Shown piece after piece: positions 1 through 6,362 of a DNA stretch of 20,233 nt; the first letter of the stretch is position 1; each line of letters opens with the position of its first letter. The DNA is from Desulfovibrio sp. GTDB taxonomy: Bacteria > Desulfobacterota > Desulfovibrionia > Desulfovibrionales > Desulfovibrionaceae. The position numbers and the translations under genes are program-made. The stretch spans positions 1-20,233 of the forward strand of contig JAITEY010000255.1 of the NCBI GenBank assembly GCA_031281815.1. The letters are read 5' to 3'. Below the pieces are notes generated by a model, which was not told where the DNA came from, made no database searches, and saw only the letters and a program-made list of their open reading frames with translations.

Positions 1-896
1 AACCGTTTTAGCTGCTCCAGCACGTCGATGGCCTGCTTCGACAGCGGTACAACATGGAGCTTCCCCATTTTCATCTTGTTGGCCGGGATGCGCCACAGTT
101 TCGCATCCCAGTCAATCTCCGTCCACTCGGCATGGCGAATCTCGCCCGGACGGGCAAATGTCAGCGCAGAAAATTTGAGAGCAAGGCAAGTAAGCGGGCT
201 TGTGCTTTCATACGAGTCAATGGCCTTCATCAGCTTTCTCGCATCGCTTGGGTCGGTTATAGCCGCCCTGTTTGTTGCGCGGAGCATTTGGTACTGACTA
301 CCACGAAGCTGCGTCGTCCAATCAACGGTGACTCCGGGGATTTCCGTATCTATGCCGTGCCGCAGGATGAGAGAAATGTGGGAGCGCACTTTTTTGAGTG
401 TAGGTATTTTGCCTTGCGCCTGCAACGTGTCCAAAATCGCCTTGATGTCGGCCTTGGTCACGGAGGCTATGGGCTGACTGCCAATACGGGGGAAAACGTG
501 CAGGTTCAGGATTTTTTGCACGTCATCCAAGTGAACAGCTGACCAACGTGGCGTCTGTGCGGCAATCCATTCCTCCGCCACAGCTTGGAAGGTCTGCCCA
601 TTGGCCTTGACTTTTGCCTTCTCCGCTTTTTTGGCGGCGGCGGGGTCAATGCCTTGGCGTATTTGCCTTCTGGCCTCTAAAGCCATTTCACGCGCTTCTG
701 CAAGGGATAATTCCGGGTAGGGGCCAAGGGTAAGCTGCTGTGCTTTGCCTTGGAAATTGTACTTGAGGCGGAAAACTTTTTTGCCTGCCGTGGAAACGGC
801 GACAACCATGCCGCCGACGGTGCCGTCGCTGGCTGTGTAGGGCTTGGCTTCGGGCTTGAGAGACCTGATTTTGGTGTCTGTGAGCTTCTCGGACAT
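1..896 (-). CDS. P4-type tyrosine integrase, 3' end outside the window
   Basis: Site-specific recombinase that would integrate and excise a genomic island at the neighbouring tRNA gene. The visible 298 residues begin MSEKLTDTKIRSLKPEAKPY and show an N-terminal arm-binding domain (about 1-90, DUF4102 type, with the typical LTLGPYPELSLAEAR stretch), a core-binding SAM-like domain (about 100-190) and the start of the catalytic domain. The box I arginine is visible in ARPGEIR (R249), followed by the usual W-x-EIDW and the WRIPANKMKMGK beta-hairpin with its lysine. The H-x-x-R box and the tyrosine lie beyond position 1, so activity cannot be judged. The ATG at 894-896 is preceded on the minus strand by AAGGAGG at about nine bases, an excellent ribosome site. 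The frame is open throughout with no frameshift. Family assignment is secure; the exact element type is not. Confidence 0.95.
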   Translation of the reverse strand, partial: MSEKLTDTKIRSLKPEAKPYTASDGTVGGMVVAVSTAGKKVFRLKYNFQGKAQQLTLGPYPELSLAEAREMALEARRQIRQGIDPAAAKKAEKAKVKANGQTFQAVAEEWIAAQTPRWSAVHLDDVQKILNLHVFPRIGSQPIASVTKADIKAILDTLQAQGKIPTLKKVRSHISLILRHGIDTEIPGVTVDWTTQLRGSQYQMLRATNRAAITDPSDARKLMKAIDSYESTSPLTCLALKFSALTFARPGEIRHAEWTEIDWDAKLWRIPANKMKMGKLHVVPLSKQAIDVLEQLKR

Positions 897-922
897 AGGG
901 CAAAACCTCCTTGGGGGAACCC

Positions 923-958
923 TTTGCCCTTATTTTTGCCCTATATTTTGCCTCCTCT
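923..958. repeat. Three 12-bp tandem repeats upstream of the integrase
   Basis: TTTGCCCTTATT, TTTGCCCTATAT and TTTGCCTCCTCT follow each other at exact 12-base steps (starts 923, 935, 947), so the TTTGCC core recurs about once per helical turn. An inverted copy, TAGGGCAAA, overlaps the integrase start codon at 896-904. Regular repeats between an integrase gene and its attachment site suggest arm-type binding sites for the integrase or its directionality factor, or an autoregulatory operator. The function is inference. Confidence 0.6.
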
Positions 959-1009
959 CAAGACCCCTTCTGGACTTTTCTGAAACAAATAAAAAAGCTG
1001 AAACCTTGC

Positions 1010-1015
1010 ATTATC
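1010..1015 (-). promoter_or_regulatory. Possible extended -10 promoter of the integrase
   Basis: On the minus strand TGTGATAAT gives a TG-n-TATAAT-like extended -10 element (GATAAT at 1010-1015) in an AT-rich stretch between the tRNA and the integrase. No good -35 is visible 17 bases upstream. Transcription would give a leader of about 105 bases containing the 12-bp repeats. Confidence 0.3.
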
Positions 1016-1057
1016 ACATGGTTTTTAGCCTTTTTACTGCCTTATGAGGCATACATT

Positions 1058-1133
1058 TGGCGTCGCCAACGGGACTTGAACCCGTGTCGGCAGCTTGAGA
1101 GGCTGCTGTCCTGACCGGCTAGACGATGGCGAC
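1058..1133 (-). tRNA. tRNA-Glu (anticodon CTC)
   Basis: A 76-nt cloverleaf on the minus strand. The acceptor stem GTCGCCA (1127-1133) pairs with TGGCGAC (1062-1068), with discriminator G at 1061 and an encoded CCA at 1058-1060. The T arm ACGGG/CCCGT encloses a normal TTCAAGT loop (1069-1085). The anticodon stem GCAGC/GCTGC (1090-1106) encloses the loop CTCTCAA, giving anticodon CTC at 1097-1099, which reads the Glu codon GAG. The GTCTAGCCGGTCAGGAC D-arm is typical of bacterial tRNA-Glu. The 3' half lies next to the integrase gene, so it probably forms one attachment site of the island to the left. Confidence 0.95.
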
Positions 1134-1584
1134 AATCCTTGCAAACACTAGTTATTCAGGCATACTTCCCACATTGGATATCCACTTTCCCCACTGTATT
1201 CCCCACAAGACGCAAATTCGGTTCAAACGTCCGGCCAAGCGGTTTCTACTCTCTCCCGAATTGTGACGGTATACCCGCCTATAGAGCCGGTTTTCACAAA
1301 CTTGCTCTTCTGCATACCAATGGATATATCAACCTATTCCGTTGGTGTCCTTCTTTTTTCCTTCAAGTTCGGCAGAACCCTACTCGGAATCATGGCCGCC
1401 GTCACGAAGTTTTTTCGGCAGCGGCGGCGCACATATACCACACTTCGGTCATCACCTATGACAAAAAACTGTTGACGTTATTTCCAGGTCATACAATGAG
1501 CGTCGGCAATTTCCTTCGAATGTGAGTTGCGGCATAGCGCACGGTTTTACTCACATGGAATCCGAAAGCCCGTGAGGGCTGTTT
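1134..1584. other. Non-coding stretch between tRNA and flippase gene, with an inverted repeat
   Basis: No frame here looks protein-coding: the open frames on the plus strand are short, match no family I recognise and lack ribosome sites. Base composition is clearly less GC-rich than in the genes to the right. The one structured element is an inverted repeat, ATGTGAGT (1520-1527) and ACTCACAT (1549-1556), with a 21-base loop. It has no T-run on either side. The stretch may be remnant island or chromosome junction sequence. Confidence 0.6.
1567..1580 (-). terminator. Small hairpin just after the flippase gene, weak terminator candidate
   Basis: Minus strand AGCCC-TCAC-GGGCT forms a 5-bp stem with a 4-base loop, four bases after the TGA of the flippase gene. 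It is followed only by TTCGG, not a real T-run, so efficient intrinsic termination is doubtful. Position at the end of a long co-directional gene run is the main argument. Confidence 0.3.
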
Positions 1585-3054
1585 TCAGCGTGTTGCGAGC
1601 ATGGGCGGCAGCCAGAGCGCGGCGGGTGCAAGCAGGGGGAGAAAACCGAGAAGTTCGGCTGCTTCTCTGGGCAGAAAGGGCAGGCAGAAACGGTGGACGC
1701 CCAGAGCGGCAAGGACGGCCGCCGCGGCAACGCACAGGTGCGCCGGCCGGAATTCCAGGCCGCGGCGCATCGCCAAGCCCACGGTGCAGACCGCCATAAA
1801 GGCCTTGGTGCCGGATATCGCCCACGCCGCCCCCCAGGCGCCTTGCGCGGGGACCAGCACGGCGCACAGGGCAACATTGAGCGCAAGCCCGGCGAGATAC
1901 ACAACAAAGACCTGCCGGTGCAGGCCCATGCTGAGCAGCATGCATACGGCTAGGTTGTGCAGGAAAGAGGCCGTGATGCACGGGAGCTGCGCGCGCAGCA
2001 GACCGGCTGCTCCAAGGTATGTCTGCCCGTAAATCAGGTCCAGTATTCTATCGCCTTCCGTAAACAGCGGATAGCCGGAGACAAGGCCCAGAAGCAGCAG
2101 GCATTTGACGGAAAAATTGTTCAGGCGCATGAAGGATGCGCGGTCTTTGTTCCATTGTCCGGCCATAAGCGGGAACATGACCTTTTCAATAAGCGCCCCC
2201 GAGATGAGAATGCTCAATCCGTCCACCAATTCCCAGGGCGCGTTGTACAATCCCAAGGCATAAGCGCCGCTGCCGTAATCAAGCATGTACATGTTGAGCT
2301 TGTTGTAGAGCAGGCCGCAAACGGCTATGCCCGCAAAAATCAGGGCATCCCGGCTGCGGGGATGCCGCGTCCCGGTCCGCGGGGCGTCGAGTCCTGAACG
2401 CCTGCGCAGCAACGGAGCTATGCACAAAAAGACGACCGTTGCCTCCGCAAGCTTGAAACAGGCCGTGACCGGCAGAGGAGCGTCAAGCAGCAGAGCGCCG
2501 ATGCCGAAAAGGCTTCCGGCAAACGCGGCCGGGACGCGGATGCGCATCTCCGTATCCTGCCGCCCCTGCACGCGGCACAGCGCGAAAAAGGATTGCGCCG
2601 CCGACAGGGGCCCCATGCCCGTAGCGACGATGAGCATGATCAGCGTTTTTCCCGAGCCGTAGCCGAGGCAGAAACAGAGAAAAGCGAGCAGGGCCAGCGA
2701 CAGGAACACGAGGCGAAACTGGATGCGCAAAGTTTGCAGCAGGATGCCGCGCTTGTCGGCGCGGTTTTCACTGAGCAGCGGTACGAGATAGCTGTCGAAG
2801 CCCGCGCCGGTGATCATGGCGACAAGCATGCCGAGCGCGGCGGCCAGAGTAAAAAGGCCGAAAGTTTCCGGCCCGGAACGGGCCAGCAGGATCATGAAAA
2901 CGCCGCTGAGCAGCCCGCTGCCCCACTGCGCGCATACCATAAAACCGAAACGGCGCGAAAGCGGTTTCAGAAAAACGGAAACCCCGGCGGCGGGCGCGGC
3001 GCCGGCGTCCTGTTCAGGCCCTGCCGCGGAGCACGCGCTCGTATACTTCTTCAT
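1585..3054 (-). CDS. Wzx-like polysaccharide/lipid-linked oligosaccharide flippase
   Basis: Multispanning inner-membrane protein of about 489 residues, with roughly a dozen hydrophobic segments and short charged loops. This matches the MVF/MATE-like polysaccharide transporter family that flips undecaprenyl-linked repeat units to the periplasm. Recognisable features are the N-terminal segment with GSGLLSGVFMILLARSGPETFGLF, the following AMITGAGFDSYLVP, and a second half with the KLNMYMLDYGSGAYALGLY loop typical of this family. The gene overlaps the end of the upstream glycosyltransferase gene by 41 bases, which suggests translational coupling. The ATG at 3052-3054 is chosen; a TTG nine bases upstream (3061-3063) is in frame, and neither has a clear ribosome site. 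It is the last gene of the co-directional run. The family is well supported; the substrate is unknown. Confidence 0.88.
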   Translation of the reverse strand: MKKYTSACSAAGPEQDAGAAPAAGVSVFLKPLSRRFGFMVCAQWGSGLLSGVFMILLARSGPETFGLFTLAAALGMLVAMITGAGFDSYLVPLLSENRADKRGILLQTLRIQFRLVFLSLALLAFLCFCLGYGSGKTLIMLIVATGMGPLSAAQSFFALCRVQGRQDTEMRIRVPAAFAGSLFGIGALLLDAPLPVTACFKLAEATVVFLCIAPLLRRRSGLDAPRTGTRHPRSRDALIFAGIAVCGLLYNKLNMYMLDYGSGAYALGLYNAPWELVDGLSILISGALIEKVMFPLMAGQWNKDRASFMRLNNFSVKCLLLLGLVSGYPLFTEGDRILDLIYGQTYLGAAGLLRAQLPCITASFLHNLAVCMLLSMGLHRQVFVVYLAGLALNVALCAVLVPAQGAWGAAWAISGTKAFMAVCTVGLAMRRGLEFRPAHLCVAAAAVLAALGVHRFCLPFLPREAAELLGFLPLLAPAALWLPPMLATR

Positions 3055-4264
3055 GTTTTTCAACCATGGTCCGCAGAGAATAGGACTCCAGCACCCTCTG
3101 CCTGCCCGCTCGGCCGAAGCGAAGGCGGTCCCCGGCGTCGTTCAGCAGCCGCAGCATACCGTCCGCAAGCGCGGCGGCGTCCCCGGCGGGGGTCAGCAGC
3201 CCCGTCCTTTCGTGCAGCACGGCTTCCGCATTGCCGCCCACATTGGTGGCCAGCACCGGCAGAGCGCAGGACATGGCCTCCAGCACGGCGTTGGGCGTGC
3301 CTTCATGATCCGAGGCCAGAACAAAGAGTCGGGCCTTATGCAGCCATGTCCGCACCTTGCGGCTGTTTCCGTGCAGAAAGACTTTACCGCATAGGGGCGG
3401 CGTCCGGGATTGCCTGAAAATTGCCTCCCGGCAGCTTCCGTCCCCGACCAGATGCAGTTCGGCATCCGGCCTGTCGCGCAGAACGCGGGCAAAGGCTTCA
3501 AGCAACAACGCGTGGTTTTTGGCCGGAACCAGCCTGGCGACGCAAAGGACGCACGCCGGTTTTGCCCGGAACGGTCCGCAAGCATCAGCCGCGGGCGCAT
3601 GCTCCCCGTTGCCTTCGGGAACGGACGGCTCTTCCGCCGAGGCATCGGGCGGACGAAGAGCGTACGCGTCGCCGGCGGGCGCATCCTCCTCCCGGCGTTC
3701 GGGCGTGGACGGTTTTCCCGGTAATGCTTCGGGCGGGCGGAAAAAGTCCGCGTCCACGCCGTTGGGTATGTAAACGACCTTGTGTTCCGGAATGCGAACA
3801 GCGCGTTGCAGGGTACGGCAAATGGACAGGGCGTTGCCGATGTGGATATCGGCCAGTTTGTGCAGCAGGCGTTCGTGTTGACCCTCGACGGCGGCTTGAC
3901 CGCGGCAGCAGGCGATGACCGCGGGCAGGCGCAGCATACGGGCGAAAATTCTCCCCCAGATGTTGGGCAGAACGGTCATAAGCTGCACCAGCGGCGGTCT
4001 TTCCCGCGACAGGTAGCGCCACAGGGCGGGCAGGGCGCGGATAACGGCAAAATCCGCGGAGTCCGTCAGCGACAGGACGCTGATGCCGCGCGTTGCGGCC
4101 TCGGGCAGCAGGTCGCCGCTTCCGGCGCGCAACGTGACAAGCAGCGGCGCAAACCGCGTTTTGTCCAGGCGCGATGCCAGTTCCAGTGCTTGGCGCTGCG
4201 TGCCCCCGAATTCGAGGTCTTCCAGAAGCAGGAGCAGCGGCACGGGTCCGTTGCGGCGCGTCAT
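3014..4264 (-). CDS. Family 4 glycosyltransferase (GT-B fold)
   Basis: Cytoplasmic, membrane-associated sugar transferase, 416 residues. The N-terminal Rossmann half (about 8-170) carries EFGGTQRQALELA, the usual glycine-rich acceptor loop. The C-terminal nucleotide-sugar half (about 237-416) carries CVARLVPAKNH, HLVGDGSCR and the EX7E motif in EGTPNAVLEAM (E321, E329), followed by LPVLATNVGG. Retaining GT4 enzymes use nucleotide sugars to extend lipid-linked glycans. The linker between the halves is unusually long (about 176-236) and contains two imperfect proline/alanine/glutamate-rich repeats, listed separately. The gene starts 15 bases after the UPF0104 gene, with GGGGAA nine bases before the ATG, and overlaps the flippase gene. 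Donor and acceptor cannot be read from sequence. Confidence 0.92.
   Translation of the reverse strand: MTRRNGPVPLLLLLEDLEFGGTQRQALELASRLDKTRFAPLLVTLRAGSGDLLPEAATRGISVLSLTDSADFAVIRALPALWRYLSRERPPLVQLMTVLPNIWGRIFARMLRLPAVIACCRGQAAVEGQHERLLHKLADIHIGNALSICRTLQRAVRIPEHKVVYIPNGVDADFFRPPEALPGKPSTPERREEDAPAGDAYALRPPDASAEEPSVPEGNGEHAPAADACGPFRAKPACVLCVARLVPAKNHALLLEAFARVLRDRPDAELHLVGDGSCREAIFRQSRTPPLCGKVFLHGNSRKVRTWLHKARLFVLASDHEGTPNAVLEAMSCALPVLATNVGGNAEAVLHERTGLLTPAGDAAALADGMLRLLNDAGDRLRFGRAGRQRVLESYSLRTMVEKHEEVYERVLRGRA
3569..3739 (-). repeat. Duplicated linker segment inside the glycosyltransferase gene
   Basis: Residues 176-203 (RPPEALPGKPSTPE...) and 204-232 (RPPDASAEEPSVPE...) align with about 14 of 26 identities. 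In DNA they are two adjacent units, 3656-3739 and 3569-3655, that share a TTCGGG...GGACGG...TCGGGCGG framework on the plus strand. The duplication lies exactly between the two Rossmann domains, so it lengthens the hinge without breaking the fold. A stretch next to it, TGCCCGGAACGGTCCGC (3563-3579), matches 16 of 17 bases of the spacer repeat at 6213-6229. Confidence 0.7.
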
Positions 4265-4279
4265 GCGCGGGTTCCCCGA

Positions 4280-5290
4280 TCACGGAACATGTGCCGCCGT
4301 GTTCCCGGAACACCGTGTCGCGTCGGCCTCTTCCGCCGCCGGCAGGGTAGAGCGCACGCCGGACAACGACCATTGCCCGCGCACCGCGGCATACGCGGCA
4401 TACAGCACCGCCGGGATAACCTGCACCAGATGCAGAACAAGGGCAAAGGCGAGAGCTTCGCTTTTATCCATGTTTATCAGGCTCAGAGCGGCGACGACGG
4501 ATGCTTCGAAGGTGCCTATCCCTCCCGGCGTGCCGGGGAGCATGACCCCGACGGCCCCGGCCGCCGTCAGCAGCAGGCCGGTAAACAGGTCAGGGGCGGT
4601 ATTGTGGAAATAGGCGAAAAACAGGGCATTGAAAATGCAGAACCCCGTCCAGACGGGCAGGGTCAAGGCCGACAGCCGCAGGGAAGAAGGACGGTATTGT
4701 TCGCCGGCAAGGCGCAGTATCACGGCGTCCAGTTGCGTGCGCAGGGCTGCGTTGGGCAACACGGAGACGCACTTGTGAAAAAATTGCCGGAAACGGCGGA
4801 CGAGCACCAGACCCGCAATCAGCGCGAGCGGCAGCGCCAGTGTCGGCATGTAGAGTTCCGGAGCGTCGAAATACACGCCCACGCCGACCGCCAGGAGCAA
4901 TACGGCCAGGAGATCGCTCAGGCGTTCCCAGAAGACGGCGCACAGTGTCGCGGGAATGGATATCGCGCAGTTCACCGACAGGTAGACGGACTTGACCACG
5001 TCGCCCAAGCGCGCCGGCAACAGCGTATTCACGCCCGAGCAGAGAAAGCAGCTTCGGACGGCCCGCGACAGAGAACAGCGTTTTTCCAAAATATAGTACA
5101 GGCGCAATCCCTGGAGCAGGGCCGATGTGCTGAACAGCAGACAGGCGGCGGCAAAGGCGTGCATGGGCAGGGCGCTGAAGGCCGCCGTGAAACGCCGTGC
5201 GTCGAGGTTCTGAAATAAGTACAGGCAACAGACCGCCGGTACGGCCGCCACCGCCAGGACTTTGAGCATCGTGCCCCGGGCGGGCGTCAT
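4280..5290 (-). CDS. UPF0104 / AglD-like integral membrane protein (lysylphosphatidylglycerol synthase TM family)
   Basis: Polytopic inner-membrane protein of 336 residues with about eight hydrophobic segments. It carries the family's conserved motifs: NTLLPARLGDVVKSVYL (88-104), WERLSDLLAV (121-130) and PGTPGGIGTFE (252-262). Members include the flippase half of MprF and archaeal AglD, and are often found with polyprenyl-phosphate glycan genes, where they are thought to handle lipid or polyprenol substrates. It has no MprF synthase domain. The ATG at 5288-5290 overlaps the TGA of the adaptor gene as ATGA, indicating coupling; an in-frame ATG at 5267-5269 is an alternative. Having both this protein and a Wzx-like flippase in one run suggests two distinct lipid-linked substrates or steps. 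The specific role here is inference. Confidence 0.88.
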   Translation of the reverse strand: MTPARGTMLKVLAVAAVPAVCCLYLFQNLDARRFTAAFSALPMHAFAAACLLFSTSALLQGLRLYYILEKRCSLSRAVRSCFLCSGVNTLLPARLGDVVKSVYLSVNCAISIPATLCAVFWERLSDLLAVLLLAVGVGVYFDAPELYMPTLALPLALIAGLVLVRRFRQFFHKCVSVLPNAALRTQLDAVILRLAGEQYRPSSLRLSALTLPVWTGFCIFNALFFAYFHNTAPDLFTGLLLTAAGAVGVMLPGTPGGIGTFEASVVAALSLINMDKSEALAFALVLHLVQVIPAVLYAAYAAVRGQWSLSGVRSTLPAAEEADATRCSGNTAAHVP

Positions 5291-6204
5291 GGATTCTTGT
5301 CTTCCGGAATAAATTTGACGACTGTCTTGAAGCCGGGGCGCAGGAGGTCGTCGTCATTGGGGAGCTCGATGCGGACATTGTAATAGCTGGGGCGATCAAC
5401 ATTCATGTCGTCGGGATAGCGGTCTATATGGCTGACGACGCCGGCGCGGACGCCGTCCAGCGACACAACCTGCACCGTGGCTTTGCCGCCTATGCGCAGG
5501 CCGGGTATCTCGGCTTCAAAAACGCGCGTGCGCACTTCCACCGGATTGGTGCGCCCTATGGTGACGGCGGCGGGCAGGGCAGGGACGATGCCCCCGGCGC
5601 GCAACGACGGGTCCACAAGCAACACCTCGCCCTCCATGGGACTGAGCAGTTCTCCGGACTCGGGAACATTGCCGTCCTGCATGGAAACGCCCAGCTTGCG
5701 TTCGACGATGGCCCGTCTGTTGTCGAGTTCGTTTTTGTCTATTTTCATCAATCCGGCCAGCAACCGGGATTTGTCGCGCAACTGTTCCACATTGTGTTTC
5801 AGTGTTCTCAGCAGGTCGGCCGACCCCATCTGGGCCGCCGACAGGCGTTTGGCGCTTTCGTATTCCTTGTTGAGGTCGGTGATGCGTATCTCGTTGTCGG
5901 CAAGGGAAATCTGCGTGTTGATGATGGTTCTGTCCAGGGAGAGGTACTGCAGTATCGCCAGGATGGATTCATCCTTGAGCTTGAAGCGTATCAGCGGTTG
6001 TCCTTCTTTGACCTTGTCGCCGGGGCGAACCAGCACTTCCGTGACGGTGCCCGCATACTCCAGCGGGACGTTGTACATGACCGTGGCAAAAATTTTTCCG
6101 TTGTGCCCGGCATCTTCGTCAAAGGCGTGTGCCCGCTGCGGCGCAAGGACAAGCAGGGCAACGAGCAGGGCGGGAATCAGGAATTCCGCAGGCCGAGGAC
6201 GCAT
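5287..6204 (-). CDS. Periplasmic HlyD/MacA-like membrane fusion (adaptor) protein
   Basis: Adaptor of a tripartite exporter, 305 residues, expected to bridge the inner-membrane ABC permease and the TolC-like channel. Residues 1-27 form a signal peptide (basic start, LIPALLVALLVLA core, AHA cleavage site before F28). No membrane anchor follows, so it is probably soluble in the periplasm. Residues 47-78 are a lipoyl/barrel-sandwich half motif (YAGTVTEVLVRPGDKVKEGQPL). Residues 80-172 are a helical coiled-coil hairpin, 183-220 the second lipoyl half (LLSPMEGEVLLVDP) and 222-300 the beta-barrel (GLRIGGKATVQVVSLDG). The ATG at 6202-6204 is chosen because it begins the signal peptide. The frame stays open upstream to a GTG at 6364-6366 that overlaps the TGA of the TolC-like gene, but that start would bury the signal peptide behind 54 proline-rich residues. 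The next gene overlaps it by four bases. Confidence 0.88.
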   Translation of the reverse strand: MRPRPAEFLIPALLVALLVLAPQRAHAFDEDAGHNGKIFATVMYNVPLEYAGTVTEVLVRPGDKVKEGQPLIRFKLKDESILAILQYLSLDRTIINTQISLADNEIRITDLNKEYESAKRLSAAQMGSADLLRTLKHNVEQLRDKSRLLAGLMKIDKNELDNRRAIVERKLGVSMQDGNVPESGELLSPMEGEVLLVDPSLRAGGIVPALPAAVTIGRTNPVEVRTRVFEAEIPGLRIGGKATVQVVSLDGVRAGVVSHIDRYPDDMNVDRPSYYNVRIELPNDDDLLRPGFKTVVKFIPEDKNP

Positions 6205-6362
6205 CCCGGCTCTGCCCGGAACCGTCCGCGAGGGTTCCGCGGAGGCGCGGCCTGTCGCCCGCGTCTCCGGTACGCCGGAAAGGACCGGCCGGTGACTTGG
6301 GCCTGTAGGAACCGCGGGCATTGCCGGCGTCCCCGGTACGCGGGAAAGGTTCGACGACCGGT
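6205..6362. repeat. GC-rich repeat-filled spacer between TolC-like and adaptor genes
   Basis: This 158-bp spacer holds a direct repeat: 6261-6283 and 6327-6349 (core CCGGTACGCCGGAAAGG against CCGGTACGCGGGAAAGG, 21 of 23 bases equal, period 66). It also holds stem-loops: CGGAACC (6217-6223) with GGTTCCG (6233-6239), TCCGG-TACG-CCGGA, and the palindrome ACCGGCCGGT. TGCCCGGAACCGTCCGC (6213-6229) recurs with one change at 3563-3579. The frame of the adaptor gene is open through all of it, so it could be translated as an N-terminal extension. I judge it a repeat insertion in a spacer. Confidence 0.65.

Noticed and set aside
923..958. CRISPR-like array
   Set aside because: Units are 12 bases with no spacers; nothing else in the window has repeat-spacer structure, and no cas gene is present.
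1139..1525. A 128-codon plus-strand open frame in the gap after the tRNA
   Set aside because: No ribosome site, no family resemblance, and a composition typical of translated spacer.
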